The position numbers and the translations under genes were made by a program. Below are positions 52,342 to 61,550 of a DNA stretch of 64,000 bases, in pieces; positions within the stretch are counted from its first letter, which is position 1, and each line of letters opens with the position of its first letter. Below the pieces are notes generated by a model, which was given only the letters and a program-made list of their open reading frames with translations, searched no databases and was not told the origin of the DNA. Source of the stretch: JAIBJN01 sp963748205 (GTDB lineage Bacteria; Actinomycetota; Thermoleophilia; Gaiellales; Gaiellaceae); the NCBI GenBank assembly GCA_963748205.1, contig CAVVIB010000023.1, positions 744,001 to 808,000 on the forward strand, read 5' to 3'.

Positions 52342-53757
52342 ATGTCGGTTCTGATCAAGGGAGGACGGGTCGTCACGGCGGCCGACGACTACGTCGCCGA
52401 CGTCTTCGTCGACGACGAGACCGTGACGCTGATCGGGGAGTCCCTCGACGTGCAGGCCGACAAGGTGATCGACGCGACCGGGAAGATCGTGCTCCCGGGC
52501 TGCATCGATCCCCACACGCACCTGGACATGCCGTTCGGGGGCACGACCTCGTGCGACGACTTCACGTCGGGCACAACCTCGGCCGCGTTCGGCGGGACGA
52601 CGTGCCACGTCGACTTCTGCATCCAGGGCAAGGGCCAGACCTTCGCCGAGGCGCTCGAGACCTGGCACGGGAAGATCGAGTCCGCGAAGCCGGTCATCGA
52701 CGTCGGCTTCCACCTCGCGGTCACCGACCTGCACGAGGGCGGCACGCTCGAGGAGCTCGCCCGCATGCCCGACGAGGGCGTGACGAGCTACAAGCTCTTC
52801 ATGGCCTACAAGGGCGCGATCATGGTCGACGACGAGACCCTGTTCCGCGTCATGCAGACGGCCGCCGACACGGGCGCGCTCGTGATGGTGCACGCCGAGC
52901 ACGGCGACTCCATCGACGTCCTCGTCAAGCAGGCGCTGGCCGAGGGCAAGACCGACCCGATCTGGCACGCGCGCACGCGCCCTCCCGAGACCGAGGGCGA
53001 GGCGACCAACCGCGCCGTCCAGCTCGCGCACGTGGCCGGCTGCAACCTCTACGTCGTCCACGTCTCCTGCAAGGAGTCGATCGACCCCATCGCCCGCGCC
53101 AAGGAGCTCGGCTGGGCCTCGCACGGCGAGACCTGCACGCAGTACCTCTTCGTGGACGAGACCTTCCTCGAGCGGCCCGACTTCGAGGGCGCGAAGTACG
53201 TCTACACGCCGCCTCCGCGCGCGAAGGAGAACCAGGAGCACCTCTGGCACGCGGTCGCGACGGACATCCTCTCCGTCATCTCGACCGACCACTGCCCGTT
53301 CCGCTGGGCCGACCAGAAGTCGCTCGGCCGCGACGACTTCTCCAAGATCCCGAACGGCGGGCCGGGGCTCGAGGACCGGCTGATGATGATCCACGAGTTC
53401 GGCGTGCGCGGCGGGCGCATCTCGCTCAACCGCATGGTCGAGCTGCTCTCGACGAACCCGGCCAAGTACTTCGGCCTCTACCCGCGCAAGGGCACGATCG
53501 CGGTCGGCTCCGACGCGGACATCGTCGTCTTCGACCCCGAGAAGCGCGTCACGCTCTCCGCCGAGCGCAGCCACTCGCGGGTCGACTACAACCTCTACGA
53601 GGGCACCGAGGTCACGGGTGCGCCGGAGACCGTCCTCGTCAGGGGCAAGGTGATCGTCGACGCCGGCGAGCTCGTCGGCCAGCCCGGAGACGGAAGGTTC
53701 GTGAAGCGCGCGCGCTTCGGCGAGCAGCTGACCACGGCCGCGGGCGCGGCCGCCTAG
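52342..53757 (+). CDS. hydA: Dihydropyrimidinase / D-hydantoinase
   Basis: A 471-residue amidohydrolase that opens cyclic ureides such as dihydrouracil or hydantoins. Metal ligands are visible: H58 and H60 in IDPHTHLDM, the carboxylated lysine K151 in SYKLFMAYKG, a histidine in VMVHAEHGD, another in YVVHVSCKE, and the aspartate in STDHCPFRW. The length is normal for the family. GGAGG precedes the ATG. A short membrane-protein gene follows by 12 bases. Its position after a NMT1-type importer supports a role in taking up and breaking down pyrimidine or purine-derived ureides. Confidence 0.93.
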   Translation: MSVLIKGGRVVTAADDYVADVFVDDETVTLIGESLDVQADKVIDATGKIVLPGCIDPHTHLDMPFGGTTSCDDFTSGTTSAAFGGTTCHVDFCIQGKGQTFAEALETWHGKIESAKPVIDVGFHLAVTDLHEGGTLEELARMPDEGVTSYKLFMAYKGAIMVDDETLFRVMQTAADTGALVMVHAEHGDSIDVLVKQALAEGKTDPIWHARTRPPETEGEATNRAVQLAHVAGCNLYVVHVSCKESIDPIARAKELGWASHGETCTQYLFVDETFLERPDFEGAKYVYTPPPRAKENQEHLWHAVATDILSVISTDHCPFRWADQKSLGRDDFSKIPNGGPGLEDRLMMIHEFGVRGGRISLNRMVELLSTNPAKYFGLYPRKGTIAVGSDADIVVFDPEKRVTLSAERSHSRVDYNLYEGTEVTGAPETVLVRGKVIVDAGELVGQPGDGRFVKRARFGEQLTTAAGAAA

Positions 53758-53769
53758 GAAGGAGGACCC

Positions 53770-53938
53770 ATGGCAGCCCCGGAACGGAGGTTCGGCCGCG
53801 GTGGGATCACGGTGGGCGGGATCGTCGTCGTCCTCGGGATCCTGATCGCGCTCATCTGGAGCTGTGCTCGTCGGGATCATCGTGATCCTCCTCGGCCTGA
53901 TCGCCTTCGGCGGCTTCGTGCGCGGCCGCTGGTACTAG
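53770..53938 (+). CDS. Small single- or double-pass membrane protein, frame-broken
   Basis: A corrected 55-residue protein with GGAAGGAGG before the ATG. It has a short basic start (APERRFGRGG) and a long hydrophobic region (ITVGGIVVVLGILIALIW then AVLVGIIVILLGLIAFGGF), enough for two membrane passes. It ends VRGRWY. One extra base near 53860 breaks the frame. No family known. It overlaps the end of the convergent CapA gene by 87 bases as drawn, unless that gene stops earlier. Confidence 0.6.
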
Positions 53939-55073
53939 CGCGGCAGGCGGGCGCGTCCAGCGGTTCGACCGCACCACGGAGATTGTGCGCCGGCGCGACT
54001 CGCGTAGCGCAGCGGCCTCGGCCGAGCCGCTCCGGCCCGCGCGCGCGAGCTGCCTGAGGCGGGCGCCGACGGGCACGACGACGAAGTCGGGCCGGCGGAC
54101 GTAGATCGGCACGTAGTCGACCCGCCGGACCGTCACCTTCGCCCCGACGACGCGCACGCGCGCCACGGCGACGAGGCCGTCCTGGGTCGGCCCCGGGCAG
54201 CACTGCGAGGTCTGGGCGGAGAGGAAGTTGCCCTCGCCGTAGACGACGAACCTGCCCCAGAAGCGCCGGATCGGCTGCACGACGTGTGCGTGCTGCCCGA
54301 CGATCAGGTCGATCGCGCCGCTGCGGCGCAGCTGCCGCGCGACCCGCACCTGGTCGGTGGTCGGCTCGTGGACGTACTCGACGCCCCAGTGGAGGTTCAC
54401 GATCACGAGCTCGGCCCCCAGGCGCCGCGCGCGGCGGGCGTCGCGGATGATCTGCGCCGGGCGGATGAGCTTCACCGACCACGGATCGGGGAGCGGAAGG
54501 CCGTTCGTGGAGTACGTCGCGGCCAGGATCGCCACCCGCAGGCCCTCCACGTCCATGAACAGGATCCGTTGCGCCTCCCGGCGGCTGCGCGCCGTGCCCG
54601 TGTGCCGCAGGCCGGCGCGCCGGAGCGCGAGGATCGTCGAGCGAACGCCCGCGCGGCCCTGGTCGACGGAGTGGTTGGACGCCGTCGTGCACGCGTCGAA
54701 GCCGGCCCACTTGACCGCGTAGGCGAGCGCGGGGGGCGTGTTGAAGATCGGGAAGCCGCTCGGCCGGCCCGGCCCGAGGGGCGTCTCCATGTGGCAGAGG
54801 GCCAGGTCGGCGCCGCGGATCGTCGGCCGGATCGCGGCGAACATGGGCCGGAAGCGGTAGACGCCGTTTCCGTTCGCCAGCGCGCGGTCCCACACCGGCT
54901 GGTGGATCGAGCAGGTCGCCGGTGGCCACGATCGTCAGGTCCTGCACGGGAGCCGCGTCCTCGGCGGCGATCGCGCGGGCGCTGGCCGGCGCGAGGGCTG
55001 CGAACGCCGCGCACAGGAGCCACACGGCCGGTCTCCGAAGGCGCACGCTGCGTTCTTCCAGGCGAGAGGCCAC
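53852..55073 (-). CDS. CapA-family capsule/poly-gamma-glutamate protein, frame-broken
   Basis: A protein of about 406 residues from GTG 55073. A hydrophobic N-terminus (RPAVWLLCAAFAALAPASARA) exports or anchors it. The PGA_cap domain has TIVATGDLLIHQPVWDRA (after correction), CHMETPLGPG, ASNHSVDQGRAGV, VNLHWGVEYVHEP, VGQHAHVVQPIRRF and VYGEGNF, covering all the metal-site motifs. An extra base near 54914 joins the two parts. The end at 53852 overlaps the convergent small gene, and a further frame error near the end is possible. Family members act on gamma-glutamate polymers outside the cell. Confidence 0.85.
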
Positions 55074-55114
55074 TCTCCCGCCATTGTCCGCCTCCGACCG
55101 GTCGCGGAAAAGGC

Positions 55115-55140
55115 GGAGGCCCCGCCGAAGCGGGGCCTCC
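55115..55140 (-). terminator. Rho-independent terminator (minus strand)
   Basis: An 11-bp stem (GGAGGCCCCGC at 55115-55125 and GCGGGGCCTCC at 55130-55140) with loop CGAA. On the minus strand a CCTTTT tail follows. It ends transcription of the secreted-protein gene that stops at 55164. Confidence 0.85.
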
Positions 55141-55163
55141 AGGGACTTGCGTCTGCTCGTGTT

Positions 55164-56363
55164 CTAGCGGCTGTGCCGCTCGAGCATGGGCGCAGTCGGT
55201 TCAGTCGTCGGGGGCGGGCAGGGCTTGAGGTTGACGCCCCGTCCGTTCTTCACGTTGCCCGACGCCTTGTAGCCGTTCGAGAGCTCGATCGCGAAGGTGT
55301 CGGGAGACCCGTCCTTCGCGACGACCTTGAAGGTCACGTCGACGCCGTTTACCTTGCCGCTGCCGGTGATCGTCGCCGTGTCGCCCGAGATCAGGATGCT
55401 GTCGATCTTGGTCGAGACGAAGTTCACCTTCGCGCGCAGGTTCTTCAGGTCGGTGAACGAGATCTCCCCGGTCGCCGCCTTGCCCTCCTCCTGCTTCACG
55501 TTGTAGAAGACGAAGCGGAAGTCCGGGTTCGTGGTGAGGCGCCCGTCGCCGCGGACCTCGCCGCAGCCGCCGCCGATGGGAACGAGCCCCTCGCCGCGGG
55601 CCAGGATGTAGGGCACGCCGAACGTTCCGTCCGGGTACGTCCGCGAGAACGGCCCGGTGATGTTCTCCGCGATCGCGAGCGTCAGGAAGCTGCTCGGGAA
55701 GGCCGCGAAGGCCTCGTGCACCGAGCACGACCAGTTCGACAGGCTCGCATCGGTCAGGCCGGCGAGAGCCGGGTGCGTCGCGACGATGTGCGCGTCGTTG
55801 TAGCAGTCGACTCCGACGCTCGTGAACGTCCCGAACTGGTCGAGCACCGGGATGTTGTGCGTCACGCCCGAGGAGTCGTGGTAGTAGCACGAGAGCGACA
55901 TCATGAGGCCGGTCTTGCCCGCCGCGTCCCCGGCGAACTTGACCGCCGAGTTCGTCAGCTGCAGACCGCCCTGCCCGCGATGGAACACCTCGTCGGTCCC
56001 GATGATGACGATGTTCCCGTCGATCGTCGGGCTCCACGTGGTCCGGTTGGCCTCGGCCGCGGCGATGCTCGTCGCCGAACCGCCGCCGCCGGTGCAGGTC
56101 GGGTCGCCCATGATGAGCGCGTCGTACGCGCCGAATTCGGCCGCTGTCTTGGCCGCCCACTGGGCGTCCGACGCGAGCTCGACGGTCTTGCCGGCCGCGA
56201 TGGCCGCCAGCGCCTCGTCGCTCGCCATGCCGCCCGTGACGGATGAGTTGAGGATGAGGACGGGTCCCGCCGCCGCCGTGCCGGCGCTGAAGGCCGCGAC
56301 CGCCGCGACCGCGCCGAGCATGACCGCAATGCGGCGAGCCCTTAGCCCAAGGGACTTCTTCAT
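55164..56363 (-). CDS. Secreted protein with C-terminal post-COAP-1-like domain
   Basis: A 399-residue exported protein from ATG 56363 with AGGAGG 5-10 bases upstream. Signal peptide: RRIAVMLGAVAAVAAFSAGT. Residues about 30-285 form an uncharacterised alpha/beta region with cysteine-bearing loops (MGDPTCTGGGGSATS, SLSCYYHDSSG, GGGCGEVRGD). The C-terminal 90 residues (ISFTDLKNLRAKVNFVSTKI ... YKASGNVKNGRGVNLKPC) resemble a post-COAP-1 beta-domain. It may be a surface-attached or secreted binding protein. Function is unknown. A good terminator follows on its strand. Confidence 0.78.
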   Translation of the reverse strand: MKKSLGLRARRIAVMLGAVAAVAAFSAGTAAAGPVLILNSSVTGGMASDEALAAIAAGKTVELASDAQWAAKTAAEFGAYDALIMGDPTCTGGGGSATSIAAAEANRTTWSPTIDGNIVIIGTDEVFHRGQGGLQLTNSAVKFAGDAAGKTGLMMSLSCYYHDSSGVTHNIPVLDQFGTFTSVGVDCYNDAHIVATHPALAGLTDASLSNWSCSVHEAFAAFPSSFLTLAIAENITGPFSRTYPDGTFGVPYILARGEGLVPIGGGCGEVRGDGRLTTNPDFRFVFYNVKQEEGKAATGEISFTDLKNLRAKVNFVSTKIDSILISGDTATITGSGKVNGVDVTFKVVAKDGSPDTFAIELSNGYKASGNVKNGRGVNLKPCPPPTTEPTAPMLERHSR

Positions 56364-56566
56364 ACGTTTCCTCCTAGGTTCTCCCGGCTTGATGGAGGCC
56401 AACGCTATGACGCGGCGGCCAGGGGGCCTAGACGGCGACAACCCGTTTCCGGTAGGGCATTCGACCCGGGGCGAAGGCCTTAGGACCCGCCGAAGGTCTA
56501 GGGCGTTCGTGGAATCGACCTCTTGTATCCATCGAAGCGATGTAGGACACTGCCGGTGGGAATTCG

Positions 56567-57177
56567 GTGGGTTGCGGCGGCAGGATCCTGGTAGTCGATT
56601 GGGACGCGCGGTTTCGGGCATCCCTGCTTGCGCTCGTCCAGAACGCGGGCTACGAGGCGTCAGCCGTGGAGTGTGGGGACGACGCGGTCACGCGGGCGCT
56701 TGCCGAGCCCCCGGACGTGGCCATCGTGGCCGTCGAGCTCGCAGGCATCTCGGGCTTCGAGGTCTGCCGCCGACTCCGCGCAGCGCTGCCGGGGATCGGG
56801 ATCATCCTCGTGTCGGAGACTCGGACGGAATCGCTCGACCGCTCGACGGGCCTCCTCATCGGCGCCGACGACTACCTCGCGAGGACGTTCGCCCCCGACG
56901 AGCTCCTCGCCAGCATCCTCGCGCTCACCCGGCGCGTGAACGGGCGCCCCGCGGCCCTCCGGCGCCGGCGGCGCTCCGGGCCGGGTTGACGGCCCGCGAG
57001 CAACAGGTGCTGACACTCCTGGCCGGCGGTGCCTCGCAAGCGGACATCGCCGAGATGCTCGTCATCAGCGCAAAGACCGTGGCGGCTCACATCGACCACA
57101 TCCTCCAGAAGCTCGGCGTGCACAGCCGCGCCCAGGCCGTCGCCGTCGCCTACCGCGACGGGCACGTCACGGCGTAG
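56567..57177 (+). CDS. Atypical LuxR-family response regulator, frame-broken
   Basis: A corrected 203-residue protein from GTG 56567. Residues about 5-125 form a receiver-like domain with VDWDARFRASLLALV, GADDYLARTFAPDELL and VAIVAVELAGISGFEV. The phosphoacceptor aspartate position is alanine (VAVEL in place of the usual LDxxL) and the conserved K of KPF is R-T, so phosphorylation is unlikely. The C-terminal LuxR helix-turn-helix is normal (LTAREQQVLTLLAGGASQAD, ISAKTVAAHIDHILQKLGV). One missing base near 56965 breaks the frame. It stands 200 bases from the divergent secreted gene. Confidence 0.8.
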
Positions 57178-57179
57178 CT

Positions 57180-59489
57180 CTAGCCGGTCGCGGCCAGCCC
57201 GGGGCGGACGAGGCGCGACGGCCGCCGCAGCCCGGCGTCGTTCACGCTCGGATTGAGCGGCTCCGCGAGCGGCGCCGCGCCGTAGGAGAGCCGCGTACGC
57301 TCGGCGACGGGTATCCCGTAGAGCGTCGTGCGCTGGCGGGGCGTCCTGCCGGCGGCGCGAATCGCGTCCTCCATGCGCTCCGGCGGCATCTCCTGGCCGT
57401 GGGCGGCGCCCGCCGCGCGTGAGATCGACTCGTTCATCAGCGTTCCGCCCAGATCGTTGGCCCCCGCCCGGAGCGCTGCCTGCGCGCCGTCGAGCCCCAG
57501 CTTCACCCACGAGGCCTGCACGTTCGTGATCCATGGATGCAGGGCGAGGCGTCCGACGGCGTGCATGAGCACCGCCTCGCGGAAGGTCGGGCCGGGCCGC
57601 GCGTTTCCCTTCAGGTAGATCGGGGCCTCCATGTGCACGAACGGGAGCGGCACGAACTCGGTGAAGCCGCCGGTCTCGCGCTGCTGGTCGCGGAGGGCGA
57701 GCAGGTGGCGTGCCCAGCTCCGCGGCCCCTCGACGGCGCCGAACATGACTGTCGTCGTCGAGCGCAGGCCGACGCGGTGGGCTGCCGAGTGCACCTCGAG
57801 CCATTGCCCCGTGCTGACCTTGTCCGGGCAGAGGACGCGCCTGACCTCGTCGTCGAGGATCTCCGCGGCGGTGCCCGGCAGAGATGCGAGGCCGACGTCG
57901 CGGAGCCGGCCGAGATAGTCGTCGAGCGGCAGGCCGAGCGTCGCCGCGCCCTGCCAGACCTCGAGCGCGGAGAACGCGTGCACGTGCAGGTCGGGGAGCG
58001 CGTCCTTGACGGCCGCGCAGATCTCCAGGTACGTCTCGCCGGTGAACGCGGGGTGGATGCCGCCCTGGAGGCAGATCTCGACGGCGCCGCGGTCCCAGGC
58101 CTCGCGCGCGCGGCGCACGATCTCCTCGACCGGGACGAGGTAGGGCTTTCCGCGCAGGTTGGCGGCGAGCTTGCCCTTGGAGAAGGCGCAGAACCCGCAG
58201 CGGAAGTAGCAGACGTTCGTGTAGTTGACGTTGCGCGTGACGACGTAGGTGACCTCGTCTCCGCACACGTCTCGGCGCAGGTCGTCGGCCGCCGTGAGGA
58301 CGGCGCCGAGGTCGGTGCCGCGGGCCTCGAAGAGGGCGGTGACGTCGTTCTCGTCGAGCCCGGGGTCGCCGACCCGTCCGAGCGCCGCCGCGACGCGCTC
58401 CGAGGGGCCGTGTCCGTTCCCGAGATGGAGCTGCGGCATCCGCCCCGGTGCGCCCGCAGCCCAGCGGTCATCGCGCGCAAGCCCGTCCGCGTCGGCGTGG
58501 CGGCGGATCTCGCCGGCGATGGACGGGTCGGCCCAGCGGTCGAGGTCGGCCACGAACTCCGGGTAGATGGGCAGCCGGGCGGCCAGGTCGTGTCCGTGCG
58601 CCTCGGTGCCGGCGCGCAGCCGCTCGATCTCGGGCCACGGCGCCTCCGGGTTGACGTGGTCGATCGTGACCGGCGAAACGCCGCCCCAGTCGTCGATCCC
58701 GGCCTCGAGCAGGCGCGGGAAATCGTCGTAGGAGAGGTTCGGCGGCACCTGGAGGTGCACGTCGGGCGGGAGCACCTCGCGTGCTGTTCGTGCCGTCCAG
58801 AGGAGCTCGTCGAGCGACGGCTCCGGGTGCTCCACCATCTTCGTCCCCGGCTTGGCGCGGAAGTTCTGGACGATCACCTCCTGGACGTGCCCGTAGCGCT
58901 CGTGGAGCGCGGCGATCTTCTCGAGCGCGTCCACGCGCTCCTCGCGCGTCTCGCCGATCCCGATCAGGATCCCGGTGGTGAACGGGACGGCGAGCTCTCC
59001 GGCGAGCCTGATGGTCTCCAGGCGGGCCTCTGGGAGCTTGTCGGGCGAGCCGAAGTGCGGGCCGCCGCGCTCGGCCAGCCGCGGCGACGTCCCCTCCAGC
59101 ATCAGCCCCATGGAGGCGGACACCGGGCGCAGCAGCGCGATGTCCTCGCGCGTCATCACGCCCGGGTTGACGTGGGGGAGGAGCCCGGTCTCCGCCAGCA
59201 CGAGCTCGCACATGCGCGCCAGGTACTCGATCGTCGTCTCGCAACCGAGCTCGGCCAGCTCCTCGCGCGCGGCCCGGTAGCGGAGCTCGGGCTTGTCGCC
59301 GAGGGTGAAGAGCGCCTCGTGGCACCCGGCCCCGGCGCCCGCCCGCGCGACGTCCAGCACCTCCTCCGCGGACATGTACGCGCGCTCGCCCCGACGCGGC
59401 GGCCGCGCGAACGTGCAGTAGTGGCAGACGTCCCGGCAGAGCTTCGTGAGCGGGATGAAGACCTTGGGCGAGTAGGTGACGAGGCTCAT
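57180..59489 (-). CDS. fbiC: FbiC: fused 7,8-didemethyl-8-hydroxy-5-deazariboflavin synthase
   Basis: A 769-residue fusion of two radical SAM enzymes that build the deazaflavin core (Fo) of coenzyme F420 from tyrosine and a ribityl pyrimidine. The N-terminal CofG half (about 1-350) has the cluster motif KLCRDVCHYCTFARPP. The C-terminal CofH half (about 400-769) has CYFRCGFCAFSKGK. Both CxxxCxxC motifs are intact. The ATG at 59489 overlaps the stop of cofC (ATGA), so the genes are coupled. The fusion is typical of Actinobacteria, while methanogens keep separate proteins. Confidence 0.97.
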   Translation of the reverse strand: MSLVTYSPKVFIPLTKLCRDVCHYCTFARPPRRGERAYMSAEEVLDVARAGAGAGCHEALFTLGDKPELRYRAAREELAELGCETTIEYLARMCELVLAETGLLPHVNPGVMTREDIALLRPVSASMGLMLEGTSPRLAERGGPHFGSPDKLPEARLETIRLAGELAVPFTTGILIGIGETREERVDALEKIAALHERYGHVQEVIVQNFRAKPGTKMVEHPEPSLDELLWTARTAREVLPPDVHLQVPPNLSYDDFPRLLEAGIDDWGGVSPVTIDHVNPEAPWPEIERLRAGTEAHGHDLAARLPIYPEFVADLDRWADPSIAGEIRRHADADGLARDDRWAAGAPGRMPQLHLGNGHGPSERVAAALGRVGDPGLDENDVTALFEARGTDLGAVLTAADDLRRDVCGDEVTYVVTRNVNYTNVCYFRCGFCAFSKGKLAANLRGKPYLVPVEEIVRRAREAWDRGAVEICLQGGIHPAFTGETYLEICAAVKDALPDLHVHAFSALEVWQGAATLGLPLDDYLGRLRDVGLASLPGTAAEILDDEVRRVLCPDKVSTGQWLEVHSAAHRVGLRSTTTVMFGAVEGPRSWARHLLALRDQQRETGGFTEFVPLPFVHMEAPIYLKGNARPGPTFREAVLMHAVGRLALHPWITNVQASWVKLGLDGAQAALRAGANDLGGTLMNESISRAAGAAHGQEMPPERMEDAIRAAGRTPRQRTTLYGIPVAERTRLSYGAAPLAEPLNPSVNDAGLRRPSRLVRPGLAATG

Positions 59490-60041
59490 GGTGAGGCGAG
59501 GAGAAGCTCGTAGTCCTCGGGCCGGTCGACGTCGAGCGCGAGCGCGGGGTCGTCGACGACGACGGGCTCGAGCCCGGCCGCGCGACCCGCCTCGAGCATG
59601 ACCTCCACCGGCACGCCGAAGCGCGGCCGGTAGCCGTTCACGGCCCGCAGCGCGACCGCGTTGACGCCGCCGTCGCGGGATGGCGCCAGGGCGAGCGGCC
59701 GGGCGGCGGCCGCCAGAGCGTCCAGCGACTCGGCCGGTCACGAGCGGGCAGTCGGCCATGACGACCAGCGCGCCTCCGGCGGCCCGCTCGTCCGCGAGCG
59801 CGACCTCGATCGCGTCGGCGTGGCCGCGCCCCGCGTCGACGAGCACCTCGACGCCCTCGGGTGCGAGGCTCGGATCTGGCGTGACGAGTAGCGTTCGCGC
59901 GATGGCGCTCGCCTCTCCGCACGCGGCCAGCACGCGTCCGAGCATCTCCTCGACGAGCCGCGCCCGCGCGTCGTCCGAGAGGATCGGCGCGAGCCTCGTC
60001 TTCGCGCCGCCGAGATCCTTGACCGGCACGATGGCGAGCAC
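59486..60041 (-). CDS. cofC: CofC/FbiD-type guanylyltransferase, frame-broken
   Basis: A corrected 184-residue nucleotidyltransferase that activates 2-phospholactate or phosphoenolpyruvate with GTP during F420 assembly. It begins LAIVPVKDLGGAKTRLAP, the family's nucleotide-binding loop, and continues LLVTPDPSLAPEGVEVLVDA and LVVMADCPLVTAES. One extra base near 59731 breaks the frame; after removal DCPLVTAESLDALAA follows and the protein ends in YELLLASP. The GTG start lies three bases from the cofD start on the other strand. Confidence 0.92.
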
Positions 60042-60044
60042 GGC

Positions 60045-60957
60045 GTGAGCATACCGCCGCACTACGCCGTTCTCTGCGGCGGCCTCGGCGGCTCGCGCTT
60101 CGTGGACGCGCTCACGCAGGCGGCCGGAGGCGAGCGCGTAACGGCGATCGTGAACGTCGGCCGACGACCTCGAGATCCTCGGGCTGCGCGTCTCGCCCGA
60201 CCTCGACACGGTGCTCTACACGCTTGCCGGCCTGCTCGACGAGGAGCGCGGCTGGGGCGTGAAGGACGAGACGACGAACGCGCTCCAGCTCGCGGGCCGG
60301 CTCGGCGGTGAGGACTGGTTCACGCTCGGCGACCGCGACATCGGGCTCCACCTCGTGCGCACGAAGCTCCTGCGCGAGGGCGTCCCGCTCTCGGAGGCGA
60401 CGCGGCGGCTGTGCGAGCGGCTCGGTGTCACGACGACGCTGCTTCCCGCCTCCGATGACCCCGTCCGCACCTTTCTGACGACGCCCGCCGGCGAGCTCGA
60501 CTTCCAGACCTGGTTCGTCGGCCGTCGCCACGCGGACGAGGTGCTCGGGCTGCGCTACGAGGGCGCCGAGAGCGCGGCGCCCGCGCCGGGGGTGCTCGAG
60601 GCGGTCGCCGCCGCCGACACGGTCTTTCTCGCGCCCTCGAACCCGTTCGTGTCCATCCGGCCGATCCTCGCCGTGCCGGGGATCCGCGAGGCCCTCGCCG
60701 GGAAGCGCGTCGTCGCCGTCTCGCCGCTCGTGGGCGGCAAGGCGCTGCGGGGGCCGCTCGCCGAGATGATGGTCTCGCTCGGTCACGAACCGGGGGTGCG
60801 GGGGATCGCGGCGCTCTACGAGGGCCTGGCCACCGACGTGCTCGTCGACCCTGCCGACGCCGGCGAGCTCCCGGGGGCGCTCGTGGCGCCCATCGTTATG
60901 GTTGACCCCCTGTCGCGGGCGGAGGTCGGGAGGGGCGTGTTGGAGGCAGTCGCGTGA
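60045..60957 (+). CDS. cofD: CofD: 2-phospho-L-lactate (or PEP) transferase, frame-broken
   Basis: A corrected 303-residue enzyme (FbiA in mycobacteria) that transfers the phospholactyl or phosphoenolpyruvyl group from the guanylyl donor to Fo, making F420-0. Motifs: YAVLCGGLGGSRFVDAL at the N-terminus, VGDDLEILGLRVSPDLDTVL after correction, TLGDRDIGLHLVRT and FLAPSNPFVSIRPILAVPG. One extra base near 60162 breaks the frame. The GTG start is divergent from cofC with a three-base space. The stop overlaps the next gene's GTG. Confidence 0.93.
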
Positions 60958-61550
60958 TCGGGATCGTCGGTGGGAGCGGAGACTTCGGCCGGGGCCTGGC
61001 CGAGCGGCTGCGCCGGATCGGCGAGGAGGTCGTGATCGGCTCGCGCACGCCGCGCGACGACTTCGTCTCGAACGTCGAGGCGTGCATCCGCTCCGAGGTG
61101 ATCTTCCTGTCGGTGCCGCCGGGCGGGGTCGAGAAGACCTCGGTCGAGCTTGCACGCGACCTCGCCGGAAAGGTCGTCGTCAGCGTGGCGAGCCCGGTCG
61201 TCTTCACCGAAGGGAAGCCGGGCGCCGCGCCGGAGGAGCTCTCGCTCGCCGAGGTCACGGCGGCCGCGGCCCCGAAGGCGCGCGTCGTCGCCGGGTTCCA
61301 CACGGTCAGCGCGAAGCTCCTGGCCGACCCGGACAAGGCCCTCGACGAGGACGTCCTCGTCTGCGGCGACGACGCCGAGGCGAAGGAGGTCGTCTGCGGT
61401 CTTGCCGACCGCCTCGTCGAGGGGCGCGCCGTCGACTGCGGGCGCCTCGAGGTCGCGCGCTGGCTCGAGCCGCTCACTGCGGTGCTCCTGAACGTCAACC
61501 GCCAGTACCGCACGAACGCGGGCATCCGCGTCACCGGCCTGCCCGAGTGA
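60954..61550 (+). CDS. NADPH:F420 oxidoreductase
   Basis: A 198-residue Rossmann protein that exchanges hydride between NADPH and F420. The nucleotide site is IGIVGGSGDFGRGLAERL, followed by VVIGSRTPRDDF, whose R suits NADP(H) binding, and VIFLSVPPGGVEK. GFHTVSAKLLADPD and the C-terminal RWLEPLTAVLLNVNRQY are typical for the family (Fno). It overlaps cofD and cofE through GTGA junctions, so synthesis of the coenzyme and its reduction are linked in one unit. Confidence 0.92.
   Translation: MIGIVGGSGDFGRGLAERLRRIGEEVVIGSRTPRDDFVSNVEACIRSEVIFLSVPPGGVEKTSVELARDLAGKVVVSVASPVVFTEGKPGAAPEELSLAEVTAAAAPKARVVAGFHTVSAKLLADPDKALDEDVLVCGDDAEAKEVVCGLADRLVEGRAVDCGRLEVARWLEPLTAVLLNVNRQYRTNAGIRVTGLPE

Noticed and set aside
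57537..59513. A 658-codon plus-strand frame opposite fbiC
   Set aside because: It is a shadow of the fbiC coding sequence, with no recognisable motif; fbiC has intact radical SAM cluster motifs.
1567..60957. Programmed ribosomal frameshifting as the reason for the many frame breaks
   Set aside because: The breaks have no shared slippery site, lie in unrelated genes and show an insertion bias typical of sequence error.
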